Shown in pieces: positions 25,901-34,831 of a stretch of DNA of 45,242 nt. The stretch comes from Pseudomonadota bacterium. Its GTDB lineage: Bacteria > Pseudomonadota > Alphaproteobacteria > Caulobacterales > Caulobacteraceae. A model generated the notes under the pieces. The model saw only the letters and a list, made by a program, of their open reading frames with translations, made no database searches and was not told the origin of the DNA. The stretch's first letter is position 1, and each line of letters begins with the position of its first letter. Location: positions 1-45,242 of the forward strand of contig JAKAZA010000012.1 in the NCBI GenBank assembly GCA_021816155.1, written 5' to 3'. The translations under genes were made by a program, and so were the position numbers.

Positions 25901-26158
25901 ATGACGACGCTGGCGATGATGGCCGGCATGCTGCCGACCGCGCTCGGGATCGGCGAGGGCTCGGAATTCCGCCAGCCCATGGCGGTGGCCGTTATCGGCG
26001 GCCTCATCACGTCGACCGCGCTGTCGCTGATCCTGGTGCCGGTGGTCTACGAGATCGTCGACGACTTCGAGGCTTGGTTGCGGCCCAAGCTCGCGCGCCT
26101 GGTCACACCCAAGGACGCTACGATCGAGCAGGTCGAGCCCGACATCGCGGCGCAGTAG
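22952..26158 (+). CDS. RND efflux pump inner-membrane subunit (HAE1/AcrB-like)
   Basis: A 1068-aa proton-driven efflux transporter with the duplicated RND layout: TM1 (TPVALLFIALVIAGLLSYVS), a large periplasmic loop, TM2-6, a second loop and TM8-12. Proton-relay residues are present: the Asp pair in TM4 (GILVDDAIVEIEN) and the Lys in TM10 (GIAAKNSILLVEYA). The Gly run in TAIGGGGGGDNPG lies in the second periplasmic loop and the frame is intact across it. It starts at GTG 22952, overlapping the adaptor stop. It ends 9 nt from the convergent fur gene. The sequence does not show which compounds it exports. Confidence 0.95.
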   Translation: MSLLHPGAGGRASSTRQLRVSAWAIRNPTPVALLFIALVIAGLLSYVSLPIKNYPDVDFPVVIVTITQSGASPAQLKTQVTKPVEDAVATEPDIEAIASDVTQGVSSTRIQFNMGTNMLKATDDIRAKIDEVRAQLPHGIDPPTVTRFDFSDQPIDTYAVSAAPGRSLSDAQLSWIVDNDVARTLQGASGVGEVDRVGGVDREINVIIDPARMAAQGVTAPEINQALANVSEDAAGGRIDVGGREQTLRVLGAATTVAQIRNLTLPTGDGRFVKLSDVADVGDGTAEVRTEAYFDGRPVVAFQVTKTKEASDVTTEDAVDKALHDMVYGAPASFGSPAMPPTHPELRFVKIVSQVDSTRAGYAATRETLLEGMALAAIVVWLFLRDWRATAVTAVAMPVSLIPVFAFMAMAGFSLDMVSLLALTLVIGILVDDAIVEIENIEKRVHTGMRPYAAAMEGADQIGLAVVATTAAIVVVFTPVSFMPGIPGQFFKEFGLTVSVAVLFSLVVARLLTPLLAAYFLKPKPPRKRAPLPALYTKTLHWALDHRIVSVALGGFIFFLSVFLAVAVVPKGLQPEPNPNWYQVDVETPPGSTISDTREALTQVSALLARQSETKHVFTAIGGGGGGDNPGSTTVSGVNQAVAVAVLHAHRDATVAQIRDRLRPELHAIPDARVTFEGNGFGGSTINVVLTSDTGEGLQAAALELQREMATVPSLADPRPATSPPAPEVVIRPRPDDAARLGVSADTIAEVARVATVGDIDANVAKLDIGDRRIPIRVRLPASARSSLPTLRDLRLPTATGGLTTLGSVADIYFQAGPAEITRYNRRDDIIVLGDLTNGAAMSDANRDVARLPIMRHLPPGVTQENDFGNQQAQNQLFSGFGIALFAGIGLVYGVMVLLFGSFFKPVTILSALPLSLAGAFVALLIWRSELSIPSMIGLFMLMGIAAKNSILLVEYAIERERDGASQREALLEATRERARPIMMTTLAMMAGMLPTALGIGEGSEFRQPMAVAVIGGLITSTALSLILVPVVYEIVDDFEAWLRPKLARLVTPKDATIEQVEPDIAAQ

Positions 26159-26167
26159 AAGGCGCGG

Positions 26168-26581
26168 TCACTCCTCGAGCGGGACGGCGTAGAGCTCGAG
26201 GCGATGGTCGATCAGGCGGTAGCCTAGCTTTCTGGCGATGGCGGCCTGCAGCGCCTCGATCTCCTCGTCGACGAATTCGATCACCCGGCCGGTCTTCATG
26301 TCGATCAGGTGGTCGTGGTGGATCTCCGGCGCTTCTTCGTAGCGCGAGCGCCCGCCGTGGAAATCGTGGCGGGTGAGAATGCCGGCTTCCTCGAAGAGCC
26401 GCACGGTGCGGTAGACGGTGGCGATAGAGATGTGCGGGTCGATGGCGTGCGCGCGGCGGTGCAGTTCCTCGACGTCGGGGTGGTCGCTGGCGGTCGACAG
26501 CACCCGCGCGATCGTGCGGCGCTGGTCTGTCATGCGCATCCCCTTGTCGATGCACAACTGTTCGATGCGGTCCAAGGGCAT
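26168..26581 (-). CDS. fur: Fur family transcriptional regulator
   Basis: A 137-aa Fur-family metalloregulator. The N-terminal winged helix includes MTDQRRTIARVL and SIATVYRTVRLFEEAGI. The metal-binding region has HHDHLIDMKTGRVIEF and later acidic residues. There are no CxxC zinc pairs, which is usual for alphaproteobacterial Fur/Mur proteins. It could therefore respond to iron or to manganese; I cannot tell which. The start ATG 26581 lies 39 nt after the rimI stop on the same strand, making it the last gene of the glnD-to-fur block. It converges on the RND pump gene. Confidence 0.88.
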   Translation of the reverse strand: MPLDRIEQLCIDKGMRMTDQRRTIARVLSTASDHPDVEELHRRAHAIDPHISIATVYRTVRLFEEAGILTRHDFHGGRSRYEEAPEIHHDHLIDMKTGRVIEFVDEEIEALQAAIARKLGYRLIDHRLELYAVPLEE

Positions 26582-26620
26582 GCTCCGGCGGCGTGACGAC
26601 GTAGGATAGGATGCGGCGTC

Positions 26621-27070
26621 CTAGCTGTTAAGCGCCCGGCGCATGACGATCGCGTCGACCGCTCCGCCGGCCGGGCGCGCATAATAGCCTGCGCGTCGGC
26701 CCGCGCGCTCGAAGCCGAGCCGCTCATAGAGCGCGAGCGCGCCGGGATTGTCCGCGGCCACCTCCAGGAACATCGCTTCGGCGACGGGCGCGACCGTTGC
26801 GAGGGCCGCATCGACCAGCGAACCGGCGACCCCGCGACGCCGCTGCGCCGGCCGCACGGCCAGCGTCAGGATTTCCGCCTCGCCCGCGATCGCGCGGCAA
26901 AGGATGAAGCCGGCGAGTTCACCCGCCTCGGCCTCCGCCGCCAAGGCGAAGCCGCCCCGTTCGTCGGCGAAACGCAGGATGTCGACGGCGCTCCATGGCG
27001 CGTCGAACGCCGAGGCGTGGATCGCGGCGAGCTGTTCGCCGTCGCCACGGGCGGCCGCCCGCACGATCAT
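26621..27070 (-). CDS. rimI: Ribosomal protein bS18 N-acetyltransferase
   Basis: A 149-aa GNAT acetyltransferase. The acetyl-CoA-binding motif is RRRGVAGSLVDAAL, preceded by the beta4 strand ILTLAVRPAQ. The C-terminus has NPGALALYERLGFERAGRRAGYY, typical of RimI. It acetylates the N-terminal Ala of ribosomal protein S18. Its ATG overlaps the TsaB stop (ATGA); tsaB-rimI adjacency is widespread in bacteria and supports the call. It is followed by fur. Confidence 0.9.
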   Translation of the reverse strand: MIVRAAARGDGEQLAAIHASAFDAPWSAVDILRFADERGGFALAAEAEAGELAGFILCRAIAGEAEILTLAVRPAQRRRGVAGSLVDAALATVAPVAEAMFLEVAADNPGALALYERLGFERAGRRAGYYARPAGGAVDAIVMRRALNS

Positions 27071-27705
27071 GCGGGCAGCTTGGCGTCGGGCGCCCGGAGG
27101 TAGATCGGGCGCAGCCCCGGCTCCGGTCGGGCCCGCGCAGCGAGACGGCCCAGCGCGGCGAAATCCGGCGCGGCGCGCTCCACGAGCACGGCGTCGGGCA
27201 GCGTCTGCGCCAGCAGGCCGGCGCCGGGGCCGACCAGGCGCAAGGCGCCGGGCGCGAGACGGGCGAGGCGCAGCGTCGCTTCGTCGATCGGCAGCGTCGC
27301 GGCGTCCATCAGCACAGCGTCCTCGTCGAACGCCTGCACGTAGACGAGGCCGCGACGAGCGTCGATCACGCCCGCCGCCGCGCCGCCGGCGCCGGCGCTC
27401 GCCGCCAGGGCGTGGAGCGCGCCGATCCCTGCAAGCGGCGCGGCGGCCGCGAGCGCGAGGCCGCGGGCGAACGCCAGGCCCACGCGGAGACCCGTGAACG
27501 AGCCCGGCCCCACGGTCACTGCGATACGGTCGAGCTCGCCGAACGATAGGCCCGCCTCCGCCATGACCTCGGCGGCCATCGACGCCAATCGCTCCTGGTG
27601 GCCACGCTCCATCGGCTCGGAAGCGGCCGCGAGCGTGCGCGCGCCGTCGAACGCCGCGACCTGGCAGGCGGCCAGGCAGGTGTCGATGACGAGGATCGCG
27701 GACAG
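27067..27705 (-). CDS. tsaB: tRNA threonylcarbamoyladenosine biosynthesis protein TsaB, apparent CTG start
   Basis: TsaB is the dimerisation partner of TsaD in making the t6A37 modification of ANN-decoding tRNAs. Read from CTG 27705 the protein has 212 aa and begins SAILVIDTCLAAC, the expected first ASKHA strand. Later motifs are RIAVTVGPGSFTGLRVG and GVIDARRGLVYVQ. The frame is closed upstream by the nfu-region TAG, and no ATG, GTG or TTG lies between that TAG and the conserved strand. An ATG at 27612 would remove 31 conserved residues. No good Shine-Dalgarno is visible. It lies 21 nt after nfu and overlaps rimI by 4 nt. Confidence 0.85.
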   Translation of the reverse strand: MSAILVIDTCLAACQVAAFDGARTLAAASEPMERGHQERLASMAAEVMAEAGLSFGELDRIAVTVGPGSFTGLRVGLAFARGLALAAAAPLAGIGALHALAASAGAGGAAAGVIDARRGLVYVQAFDEDAVLMDAATLPIDEATLRLARLAPGALRLVGPGAGLLAQTLPDAVLVERAAPDFAALGRLAARARPEPGLRPIYLRAPDAKLPA

Positions 27706-27726
27706 AGCGAGAAGCGGGGCGGCGCG

Positions 27727-28290
27727 CTAGAGCGTCTGCTCGACGCGGGTAACCTCGGGCACGTAGTGCCTCAGCAGGTTCTCGACGCCGGCCTTCAGGG
27801 TCGCGGCCGACGACGGGCAGCCGGAGCAAGCGCCGCGCATGTTGAGGAACACCACGCCCGTCTCCGGCTCGAAGCGCGAGAACAGGATATCGCCTCCGTC
27901 CTGGGCTACGGCCGGGCGGATGCGGGTGTCGATCAGGTCCTTGATCTCGGCCACGATCTGCGCCGTCTCGCCTTCGTAGACCGCCTCCTCCTCAGCCGCC
28001 GTCTCGCCCACGATCAGCGGCGCGCCGGACGTGAAGTGGTCCATGATCTCGGCCAGGATCGGGGCCTTCAGGTACGACCAGTCCAGGCTGGGGTCTTTGG
28101 TGACGGTCAGGAAGTCGTCGCCGAAATAGACCCGCGTCACCCCGCCGATGGCGAACAGCGCCCCGGCCAGCGCCGAATCTTCCGCGTCCGCCGCGTCCGT
28201 GAACTCGCGCGATGCGCCCGGCAGCAACTCGCGGCCGGGAAGGAACTTGAGCACCTGCGGATTGGGCGTGGCTTCGGTCTGGATGAACAT
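27727..28290 (-). CDS. NifU-like Fe-S scaffold/carrier protein (Nfu family)
   Basis: A 187-aa Nfu protein. The N-terminal Nfu domain (MFIQTEATPNPQVLKFLPG) is of the eukaryotic/alphaproteobacterial type. The C-terminal NifU-like domain has the cluster-binding pair C155/C158 (GACSGCPSS). It receives 4Fe-4S clusters and delivers them to client enzymes in the cytoplasm. It lies between trpS and tsaB with short gaps, an order I associate with Caulobacterales. The ATG at 28290 gives the conserved N-terminus exactly. Confidence 0.92.
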   Translation of the reverse strand: MFIQTEATPNPQVLKFLPGRELLPGASREFTDAADAEDSALAGALFAIGGVTRVYFGDDFLTVTKDPSLDWSYLKAPILAEIMDHFTSGAPLIVGETAAEEEAVYEGETAQIVAEIKDLIDTRIRPAVAQDGGDILFSRFEPETGVVFLNMRGACSGCPSSAATLKAGVENLLRHYVPEVTRVEQTL

Positions 28291-28358
28291 GGTCAGGATC
28301 TCCGCAGGCTAGATGGGCTGCTCGGCGCTTCGTTGCAACCGGAACGGCCCGTGACGGT

Positions 28359-29396
28359 TCAGCCCGGCCAGAAGCCGACGATCCTTCGCGTCTCCGTCAG
28401 GACCGGCTCGGCCAACGCCCTCGCCCGCTCGGCGCCATCGGCCAGGATCTGGTCGATCTGGCCGGGATCGGCGAGGAACCCCCGCATCCTGGCCGAGACC
28501 GGGGCAAGGCGGGCGATGAGGAGATCGGCCAGCGCCGGCTTGAAGTTCTGGCCGAAACCCTGCCCGCCGAACGTCTCCAGCACCTGCGCCTTGGTCTGGC
28601 CCGAGAGCGCGGCGAAGATGCCGACGAGATTGTCGGCCTCGGGCCGGCCGGCAAGTCCCTCGACCGTCTGCGGCAGCGGCTCCGCGTCGGTCTTGGCCTT
28701 GCGGATCTTGGCCGCGATGGCGTCGGCGTCGTCGGTCAGGTTGATGCGCGACTGGTCGGACGAGTCCGACTTCGACATCTTCGCGCCGCCGTCGCGCAGG
28801 CTCATGATCCGCGCGCCGGGTCCCTCGGCCACCGGCTGCGCCAGCGGGAAGAAACCCGGCGCATCGAAATCGTGGTTGAACTTGGCGGCGATGTCGCGGG
28901 TAAGCTCCAGATGCTGCATCTGGTCCTCGCCCACCGGCACGTGAGTCGCCTTGTAGAGCAGGATGTCGGCGGCCTGCAGCACGGGGTAGGTGTAAAGGCC
29001 GACGCTCGCCCGCTCCTTGTGCTTGCCCACCTTGTCCTTGAACTGCGTCATCCGGTCGAGCCAACCGACGCGGGCGACGCACTGGAATATCCAGGCGAGT
29101 TCCGTGTGCTGAGGCACGGCCGACTGCGGGAAGATGATCGCCTTGGCCGGGTCGAGGCCGGCGGCGAGATAGGCGGCGGCGATCTCGCGCGTCTGGGCGG
29201 TGAGCTTCGCCGGCTCCTGCCATTGCGTGATCGCGTGCTGGTCGACCACGCAGTAGAGGCCTTCCATCTCGTCCTGGAGGGCGACGAACTTCACGAGGGC
29301 GCCGAGGTAGTTGCCGAGGTGCAGGTCGCCGGAAGGCTGCACGCCGGAAAACACGCGCTTGGGGCCAGCGTACGCGGCGGGTCTCTGGTCGGTCAT
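28359..29396 (-). CDS. trpS: Tryptophanyl-tRNA synthetase
   Basis: A 345-aa class Ic aminoacyl-tRNA synthetase charging tRNA-Trp. The HIGH-type motif is within [17 protein letters not shown], and KMSKS is intact at 206-210. The tryptophan-binding and dimer regions ([30 protein letters not shown]) are also clear. The length is normal. The ATG at 29396 is the first conserved start; the frame runs on upstream but overlaps nothing meaningful. It follows murJ by 161 nt and precedes nfu. Confidence 0.95.
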   Translation of the reverse strand: MTDQRPAAYAGPKRVFSGVQPSGDLHLGNYLGALVKFVALQDEMEGLYCVVDQHAITQWQEPAKLTAQTREIAAAYLAAGLDPAKAIIFPQSAVPQHTELAWIFQCVARVGWLDRMTQFKDKVGKHKERASVGLYTYPVLQAADILLYKATHVPVGEDQMQHLELTRDIAAKFNHDFDAPGFFPLAQPVAEGPGARIMSLRDGGAKMSKSDSSDQSRINLTDDADAIAAKIRKAKTDAEPLPQTVEGLAGRPEADNLVGIFAALSGQTKAQVLETFGGQGFGQNFKPALADLLIARLAPVSARMRGFLADPGQIDQILADGAERARALAEPVLTETRRIVGFWPG

Positions 29397-29557
29397 ACGA
29401 AGGTTCAGCTCGCTGAAAGGGGCGCGACAGGCGCGCGACGGCGGAGTGTCAGTCGTCGAACGACCGACGCCATCGCTTGTCCTTCGCCGCGGCAGGAGCC
29501 ATCGCCGCGACTTAGAACCTTCGCCGCCGAAGGGCAAGCCAGCCCTCCGGCCGGACG

Positions 29558-31120
29558 TCAACGCCGGCGCAGGGCCATGCGCAGTTCCGCCAGCGTGAGG
29601 CCCCCCGATGCGAACAGCAGCGCCGGATAGACGGCCGCCGCCGCCGCCGAGACGCCGAGGATGGCCAGTTCCTTGGCGTGCAGCGGGCCGAAACGCACGT
29701 CGCGCAGCGGCGCTTCGATCAGCGGGCGCCAATGCGAGGCGGCGGCGAGCAGCAGGCCGAGCGAGACGCTTGCGGCGAGGACCCGGACGAGGCGCGACCA
29801 GGCCGCAGGGCTCGGCGCGTATACCCCACGGCGCGCCAGCGTCACCGCCATCAGGGCCACGTTGAGCCACGCGGCCGCGCTGGTCGCGGCGGCGATGCCG
29901 ACCACGCCCCAAAGATCGAACAGGGCGACGCTGAGCACGATGTTGACCCCCACCGAGGCGAGCGCGATCCGCATCGGCGTCTGGGTGTCCTGCTGGGCGA
30001 AGAACGCCCGGCTGGTGATCTGGGCGAGCACGAAGGCCGGCACGCCCCAGCCGTACTGCTGCAGCGCGGCGGCCGTGGCGTGGGCGTCCACGAGCTTGAA
30101 CTCCCCGCGCCGGTAGAGGCCGTCGATGATGAAGAACGGCATGGAGACGAGCGCCGCCGCGGCCGGCATCGTGAGCGCCATGCAGAACGTGACCGCCTGG
30201 TCGAGCGCGCGGCGCGCCTCGGGCTCGTCGCCTGCCTGCACCGAACGCGACAGCCTGGGCAGCAGCGCCACGCCGACCGCCACGCCCACGAGCCCCTGCG
30301 GCAGCTGGTAGAGCCGGTCGCAGACGGCCAGCCACGAGCGCGCCCCGTTCTGGTGCGAGACGAGGATGCCCGAGATGAAGATGTTGATCTGGGTTGCGCT
30401 GGCCGCGATCGCGCCCGGCACGGCGAGGCCGATCAGCTTGTTGATCTCAGGCGTGAGCCTCGGCCGGCGCACGTCGACCCTCGCGCCCGAGCGGCGCACG
30501 CCCCACCAGAGGAGCGCGGCTTGCGAGACGCCGGCGGCGAGGATGCCCGCCGAGGCGTAGTAGGCGGCCAGCGTCGGCGACTTCGCGGGCAGGACGACGG
30601 CCAGGGTCCAGAGGTTGAGCAGGATGGGCGCGGCCGAGGACAGAATGAAGCGGCCGCGCGCGTTCAGCACGCCGGAAAGGTGCGCGTAGATCGCCATGCA
30701 CGGCAGGTAGGGCATGGTGATCTGGGTCAGGACGACGGCGAGCCTGACCTTACCGGGCGTCGCGGCGAACCCGGGGGCGATCAGGTAGCGGACCAGCCAG
30801 GGCATCGCGAGTTCGGCGATCACGGTGAGCGCGAGCGTCGCGGCCGCCAGCACGGCCATGGCGTCAGCCGCCAGCACGTCCGCGGTCTCCTCGCCGTCCC
30901 GCTCTATCGAGCGGGCGTACGCCGGCACGAAGGCCGAGGCGAAGGCGCCTTCGGCGAATATCCGGCGGAAGAGGTTCGGGAAGGCGAAAGCAGCGTTGAA
31001 GGCGTCGGCGGCGATGCTGGCGCTGGCCCCCATGAAGTAGCTGACCGCGAGGTCTCGCCCGAAGCCGAGGATGCGGCTGACGAGCGTGAAGCTCGAGATC
31101 AGCATCGACGATCGGAGCAC
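29558..31120 (-). CDS. murJ: Lipid II flippase MurJ
   Basis: An inner-membrane protein of about 520 aa with some 14 transmembrane segments. It flips lipid II for peptidoglycan synthesis. Hallmarks are [22 protein letters not shown] near the N-terminus with its essential Arg, [19 protein letters not shown], and the later [22 protein letters not shown] chose GTG 31120 because it gives the expected LRSS-type N-terminus; ATG 31105, five codons in, is the alternative. The 178 nt back to the glnD stop are GC-rich and show no separate gene. Confidence 0.92.
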   Translation of the reverse strand: MLRSSMLISSFTLVSRILGFGRDLAVSYFMGASASIAADAFNAAFAFPNLFRRIFAEGAFASAFVPAYARSIERDGEETADVLAADAMAVLAAATLALTVIAELAMPWLVRYLIAPGFAATPGKVRLAVVLTQITMPYLPCMAIYAHLSGVLNARGRFILSSAAPILLNLWTLAVVLPAKSPTLAAYYASAGILAAGVSQAALLWWGVRRSGARVDVRRPRLTPEINKLIGLAVPGAIAASATQINIFISGILVSHQNGARSWLAVCDRLYQLPQGLVGVAVGVALLPRLSRSVQAGDEPEARRALDQAVTFCMALTMPAAAALVSMPFFIIDGLYRRGEFKLVDAHATAAALQQYGWGVPAFVLAQITSRAFFAQQDTQTPMRIALASVGVNIVLSVALFDLWGVVGIAAATSAAAWLNVALMAVTLARRGVYAPSPAAWSRLVRVLAASVSLGLLLAAASHWRPLIEAPLRDVRFGPLHAKELAILGVSAAAAAVYPALLFASGGLTLAELRMALRRR

Positions 31121-31298
31121 TCCGGCGGCGCGGGGATGCGGCGCCGGCGGCGGATCCCGGCCCGGTTTCAGCTGCGGCCGTGGCGGCAGCGTCTCCGCGT
31201 CGGCCGCGAGGTCGGAAAGTAGGGGTGAGTCGGGCGGGGCCACGCGGAGCTTGTCGATTGCGCCGATGGCGGGGTCAAGGCGACGGTGTGCGGCGGCG

Positions 31299-34130
31299 TC
31301 AGCGCGCCGCCGAGGCGCGAGCGCGCTCCAGCCGCGGCCGGGCGGCCGCCGTTTCTGCGTCCTCGAGGACCTCCAGAAGGCGGGCGCGGACCGCGGCGAC
31401 ACGGTGCGGCTCGGTCAGCTTGCCCTCGCGCGTCACCACATAGAAGGCGTCGACGGCGCGCTCGCCGTAGTTGTCGATATGGGCGGACTGGATGGAGAGT
31501 TCGGCCTCCGCCAGCACGCGGGCGAGCGCGGCCAGGAGGCCCGGCCGGTCGCGCCCCGACGCCTCGATGACGGTCGCATGGGTTGAGGCGTCGTTGTCGA
31601 TCGTCACCGCAGGGGCGATGGCGAACGCCGCGGCGCGGCCGAGGTCGGCCGTCTTGCGGGGCTCCAGCGTCGGCGGACGGCCCAGGGCGGCGGCCTCGAG
31701 CGCTTCCACTAGCCTGCTCAGCGAGCGGGGGCTCTGGGCCGCGAACGGCTGGCCCGAGACGTCCTGGACATAGAAGGCGTCGAGCGCCTCGCCTGCGGAC
31801 GATGTGAAGATGCGCGCCCCGACCACGTTGCCGCCGAGGCTGGCGATGGCCTGGGCGAGATCCGCGAAGAGGCCCTCACGGTCGCGCGCGGCCACCACCG
31901 CCTCGGCCGCGTTCAGGTCGGGACGGATGCGCGCCTCGGCCGCCGCGCCGCCGTGTTCGCCCGCCTTGTGGCGCAGGGCGAGGTGCGCCGCCTGCTCGTC
32001 GGGCGAGAACGCGGCGAAATAGGCGTCCTCCATGGCGGTCGCCCAGGCGCGCGCGCCCGGATCGGTCGCGACGAGGATGGTGCGGCTGTCGTAGGCCTGC
32101 GCCTCGAGGCGCCGGCGCGCGACCCCGGCGGCGTCCGAGATGCGCCCGCCCCGGAACAGAGTCTCAGTCGAGCCGTAGAGGTCACGCAGCAGCTGGCCCT
32201 TCCAGCCGTTCCAAACGCCCGGGCCCACGGCGCGGATATCGGCAACCGTCAGCACCAGCAGCAGCCGCAGGCGTTCGGGGTTCTCGACCTCGCGGGCGAA
32301 GGCGGCGACGGTGGCGGGATCGGCCACGTCGCGCTTCTGGGCGAAGTCGCTCATCATGAGGTGGTGCTCGACGATCCAGGCGACGAGCTCGGTCTTGGAG
32401 CGGTCGACGCCGAGCCGCTCGCAGGCCTGCCGCGCCGCGCGCGCGCCCGCCTTCTCCTGGCCACCCACGCCGCCCTTGCCGGTGTCATGCAGCAGCATGG
32501 CCAGGAAGAGCACCTCGCGATCCTCGATCAGCGGCATGATCGAGCAGGCGAGCGGGTGATCCTCGACGAGGCGTCCGGCGGCGATGTCGGCGATGATGCC
32601 GACGGCGCGCAGCGAGTGCTCGTCCACTGTGTACGAGTGGTACATGTTGAACTGCATCTGCGCGACGACGCGGCCCCATTCGGGGATGTAGCGGCCGAGC
32701 ACGCCCGCCTCGTTCATCAGATCCAGCGTGCGCTGCGTCGAGCGGCCGCGCGCCAGGATATCGAGGAACATCTTCGCCGCGGCAGGGTTGCGGCGCACCT
32801 TGGTCGTGATCAGGTGGAGCGCGCGGGTGGCCGCGGTGAAGGCGTCCGGATGCAGGTCGAGGTCGCGGCGGTCGGCGATGAGGAAAAGGCGGATCAGGTT
32901 GGTCGGGTCGCGTTCGAACGTCTCGGGCCCGTCCACCGTGAGCCGGCCGCCGTCGACGTGGAAGCCGGGCTCGTCGAGCGCCTGGCGCGCCGGCGCCCGG
33001 CCACCGGCGAAGAAGCGTGAGAGACCGCGCGGCGCGGTCTTGAGATGCTCGGCCTCGAGCTTCGCGGCGAAGGCGCGGGTGAGCGCGCCGACCTCCCGGG
33101 CGATCAGGAAGTAGCGGCGCATGAAGCGCTCGACCGCCGGGGTCTCGTCGCCGCCGGGCCGGACGCGGTCGGCGTAGCCCATCCTGCGGGCCAGTTCCGG
33201 CTGCAGATCAAAACTGATCCGCTCCTCCGGGCGGCCGGTGGCGAAATGCAGGTGCGCGCGCACCGCCTCCAGGAAGTCGAAGGCGCGGATGAAGGCGCGC
33301 ACTTCGCGGCCCTGGAACATGTCGAGCTTTAACAGCTGGTCGAGGTCGTCGGCCGGGTGCAGGTAGCGCGCGATCCAGAACAGCGTGTGCAGGTCGCGCA
33401 GCCCGCCCTTGCCCTCCTTCACGTTGGGCTCGACCATGAAGCGGCTGGCGCCCGCCCGTGCATGGCGCTCGTCGCGCTCCCGCAGCTTGGCGGCGACGAA
33501 CTCGGCGCCTGTGCCCCGCACGACCTCGTCCCGGAAGCGGCGCATCAGGGTCTCCGACAGCGCGGCGTCGCCGGTCAGTGGGCGCGCCTCCAGGATCGAG
33601 GTGCGGATCGTGATGTCGCCGCGCGAGAGACGGACGCACTCGTCGATGGTGCGCGAGGCGTGGCCGACTTTGAAGCCGAGGTCCCAGAGGGCGTAGAGCA
33701 TGAACTCGATCACGCTCTCGACATGCGCCGTCGGCTTGTAGGGCCGCAGGAACAGGAGGTCGATGTCGCTGAACGGCGCCATCGCGCCACGCCCGTAGCC
33801 GCCCACGGCCAGAAGCGCCAGCCGCTCGCCCTCGGTGGGGTTGCGGGCCCGGATCATGTGGGTCGTGGTGAAGTCGTAGAGCGCGCCGATCACCTCGTCG
33901 GTGACGGCGGCCAGCAGCCTCGCCGTCTCCAGCCCCCCGGCGCCGTTTTCGAGCCGCTCCTTGGCGATCATCCGGCCGCGGAACAGGGCCCCTTTCAGAA
34001 TGTCGATCGCCCGGCGCCGCTGTTCGGCCTCGTCGCCGATCGCGTCGAGCGCCGCCGCCGACAGCAGCGCCCGAAGCCGCACGCCGTCTACGACGTACTC
34101 GATGCGGGTCGGGCGAAGGCGCGCGGGCAT
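31299..34130 (-). CDS. glnD: [Protein-PII] uridylyltransferase / uridylyl-removing enzyme
   Basis: A 943-aa bifunctional nitrogen sensor that uridylylates PII at low glutamine and removes UMP at high glutamine. The nucleotidyltransferase motif is GGYGRGAMAPFSDIDLLFL (residues about 108-126), with the metal-binding Asp pair. The HD domain for deuridylylation has LAMLLHDTGKG. Two C-terminal ACT domains sense glutamine (VVGARIFTSSAGEALDAFYV and RDRPGLLAALARVLAEAEL). The length is normal for the family. It opens the conserved glnD-murJ-trpS block. Confidence 0.95.
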   Translation of the reverse strand: MPARLRPTRIEYVVDGVRLRALLSAAALDAIGDEAEQRRRAIDILKGALFRGRMIAKERLENGAGGLETARLLAAVTDEVIGALYDFTTTHMIRARNPTEGERLALLAVGGYGRGAMAPFSDIDLLFLRPYKPTAHVESVIEFMLYALWDLGFKVGHASRTIDECVRLSRGDITIRTSILEARPLTGDAALSETLMRRFRDEVVRGTGAEFVAAKLRERDERHARAGASRFMVEPNVKEGKGGLRDLHTLFWIARYLHPADDLDQLLKLDMFQGREVRAFIRAFDFLEAVRAHLHFATGRPEERISFDLQPELARRMGYADRVRPGGDETPAVERFMRRYFLIAREVGALTRAFAAKLEAEHLKTAPRGLSRFFAGGRAPARQALDEPGFHVDGGRLTVDGPETFERDPTNLIRLFLIADRRDLDLHPDAFTAATRALHLITTKVRRNPAAAKMFLDILARGRSTQRTLDLMNEAGVLGRYIPEWGRVVAQMQFNMYHSYTVDEHSLRAVGIIADIAAGRLVEDHPLACSIMPLIEDREVLFLAMLLHDTGKGGVGGQEKAGARAARQACERLGVDRSKTELVAWIVEHHLMMSDFAQKRDVADPATVAAFAREVENPERLRLLLVLTVADIRAVGPGVWNGWKGQLLRDLYGSTETLFRGGRISDAAGVARRRLEAQAYDSRTILVATDPGARAWATAMEDAYFAAFSPDEQAAHLALRHKAGEHGGAAAEARIRPDLNAAEAVVAARDREGLFADLAQAIASLGGNVVGARIFTSSAGEALDAFYVQDVSGQPFAAQSPRSLSRLVEALEAAALGRPPTLEPRKTADLGRAAAFAIAPAVTIDNDASTHATVIEASGRDRPGLLAALARVLAEAELSIQSAHIDNYGERAVDAFYVVTREGKLTEPHRVAAVRARLLEVLEDAETAAARPRLERARASAAR

Positions 34131-34198
34131 GACGACCTATATAGCGGCCCCCGCGGCGGTTGTCCGGGGCGGCGGCCCGCTCGCACGACCCATCTCCC

Positions 34199-34765
34199 TC
34201 AGGCGCACTCGTAATCCAGTTCGAGGGCGTAGGTGTCCCCCGGCGGGTCGGCCTGGATGATGTTGATCCAGTCGAACAGGTCCGACGGCTTCACCCCGCC
34301 GCCAGCCTGCGCCGCCAGCTCCTGCAGCTCGGGCAGGTAGACGTTGTAGGTCGGCGCCACGTAGGTCTTCATCGGCGTCGGGGTGAAGATCTCGCCTCCC
34401 GTCCCGCTCGGCTGATCCGAGCCGCCGCACAGGACGCCGTTGTATCCGTCCTTGTCCGGATCGAAGAGCATCCCCGTCGCGCCGCAGCGCGCGCATCTCA
34501 GCCGGTGCGGCGGCCGCAGATTCGCACGATCCATTGCGCCGCCGTCGGCCGGCGCCACGATCGGGTGGGCGCCGATGTGGAAGGCGTCGCCGCCGCAGGA
34601 TTTGCAGGCGACGGCGAAGTGCACGATCTCAAGACGATCGTCGCCCGGCGGCGGTTCGAGCGGGGTCAACGCGAATGCCGAGAACGACCTTGGCGGATCC
34701 GTCGCCGCCAGGGCCGCCTCCAGATCGAGCACGCCCGCCGGCGTCTTCAGCTGTTGCGTCGCCAT
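34199..34765 (-). CDS. Hypothetical protein with zinc-ribbon-like cysteines
   Basis: A 188-aa protein without a signal peptide or membrane segment. Two cysteine pairs, CKSCGG (about 54-59) and CARCG (about 95-99), could form a zinc ribbon, and two more Cys follow (VLCGGS, YECA). The acidic stretch FDPDKDGYNG resembles a metal-binding loop but is not a clear EF-hand. The ATG at 34765 is backed by a strong GGGAGGTGA. It lies 66 nt after the toxin-like gene on the same strand and 68 nt before glnD. I do not recognise the family. A role as partner or immunity protein of the neighbouring gene is only a guess. Confidence 0.7.
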   Translation of the reverse strand: MATQQLKTPAGVLDLEAALAATDPPRSFSAFALTPLEPPPGDDRLEIVHFAVACKSCGGDAFHIGAHPIVAPADGGAMDRANLRPPHRLRCARCGATGMLFDPDKDGYNGVLCGGSDQPSGTGGEIFTPTPMKTYVAPTYNVYLPELQELAAQAGGGVKPSDLFDWINIIQADPPGDTYALELDYECA

Positions 34766-34831
34766 GGCTCACCTCCCGTCGCTCCGACCATGAGCTCAAC
34801 GCGGCCCTCGGTCAAGAACAAAATACGAACA

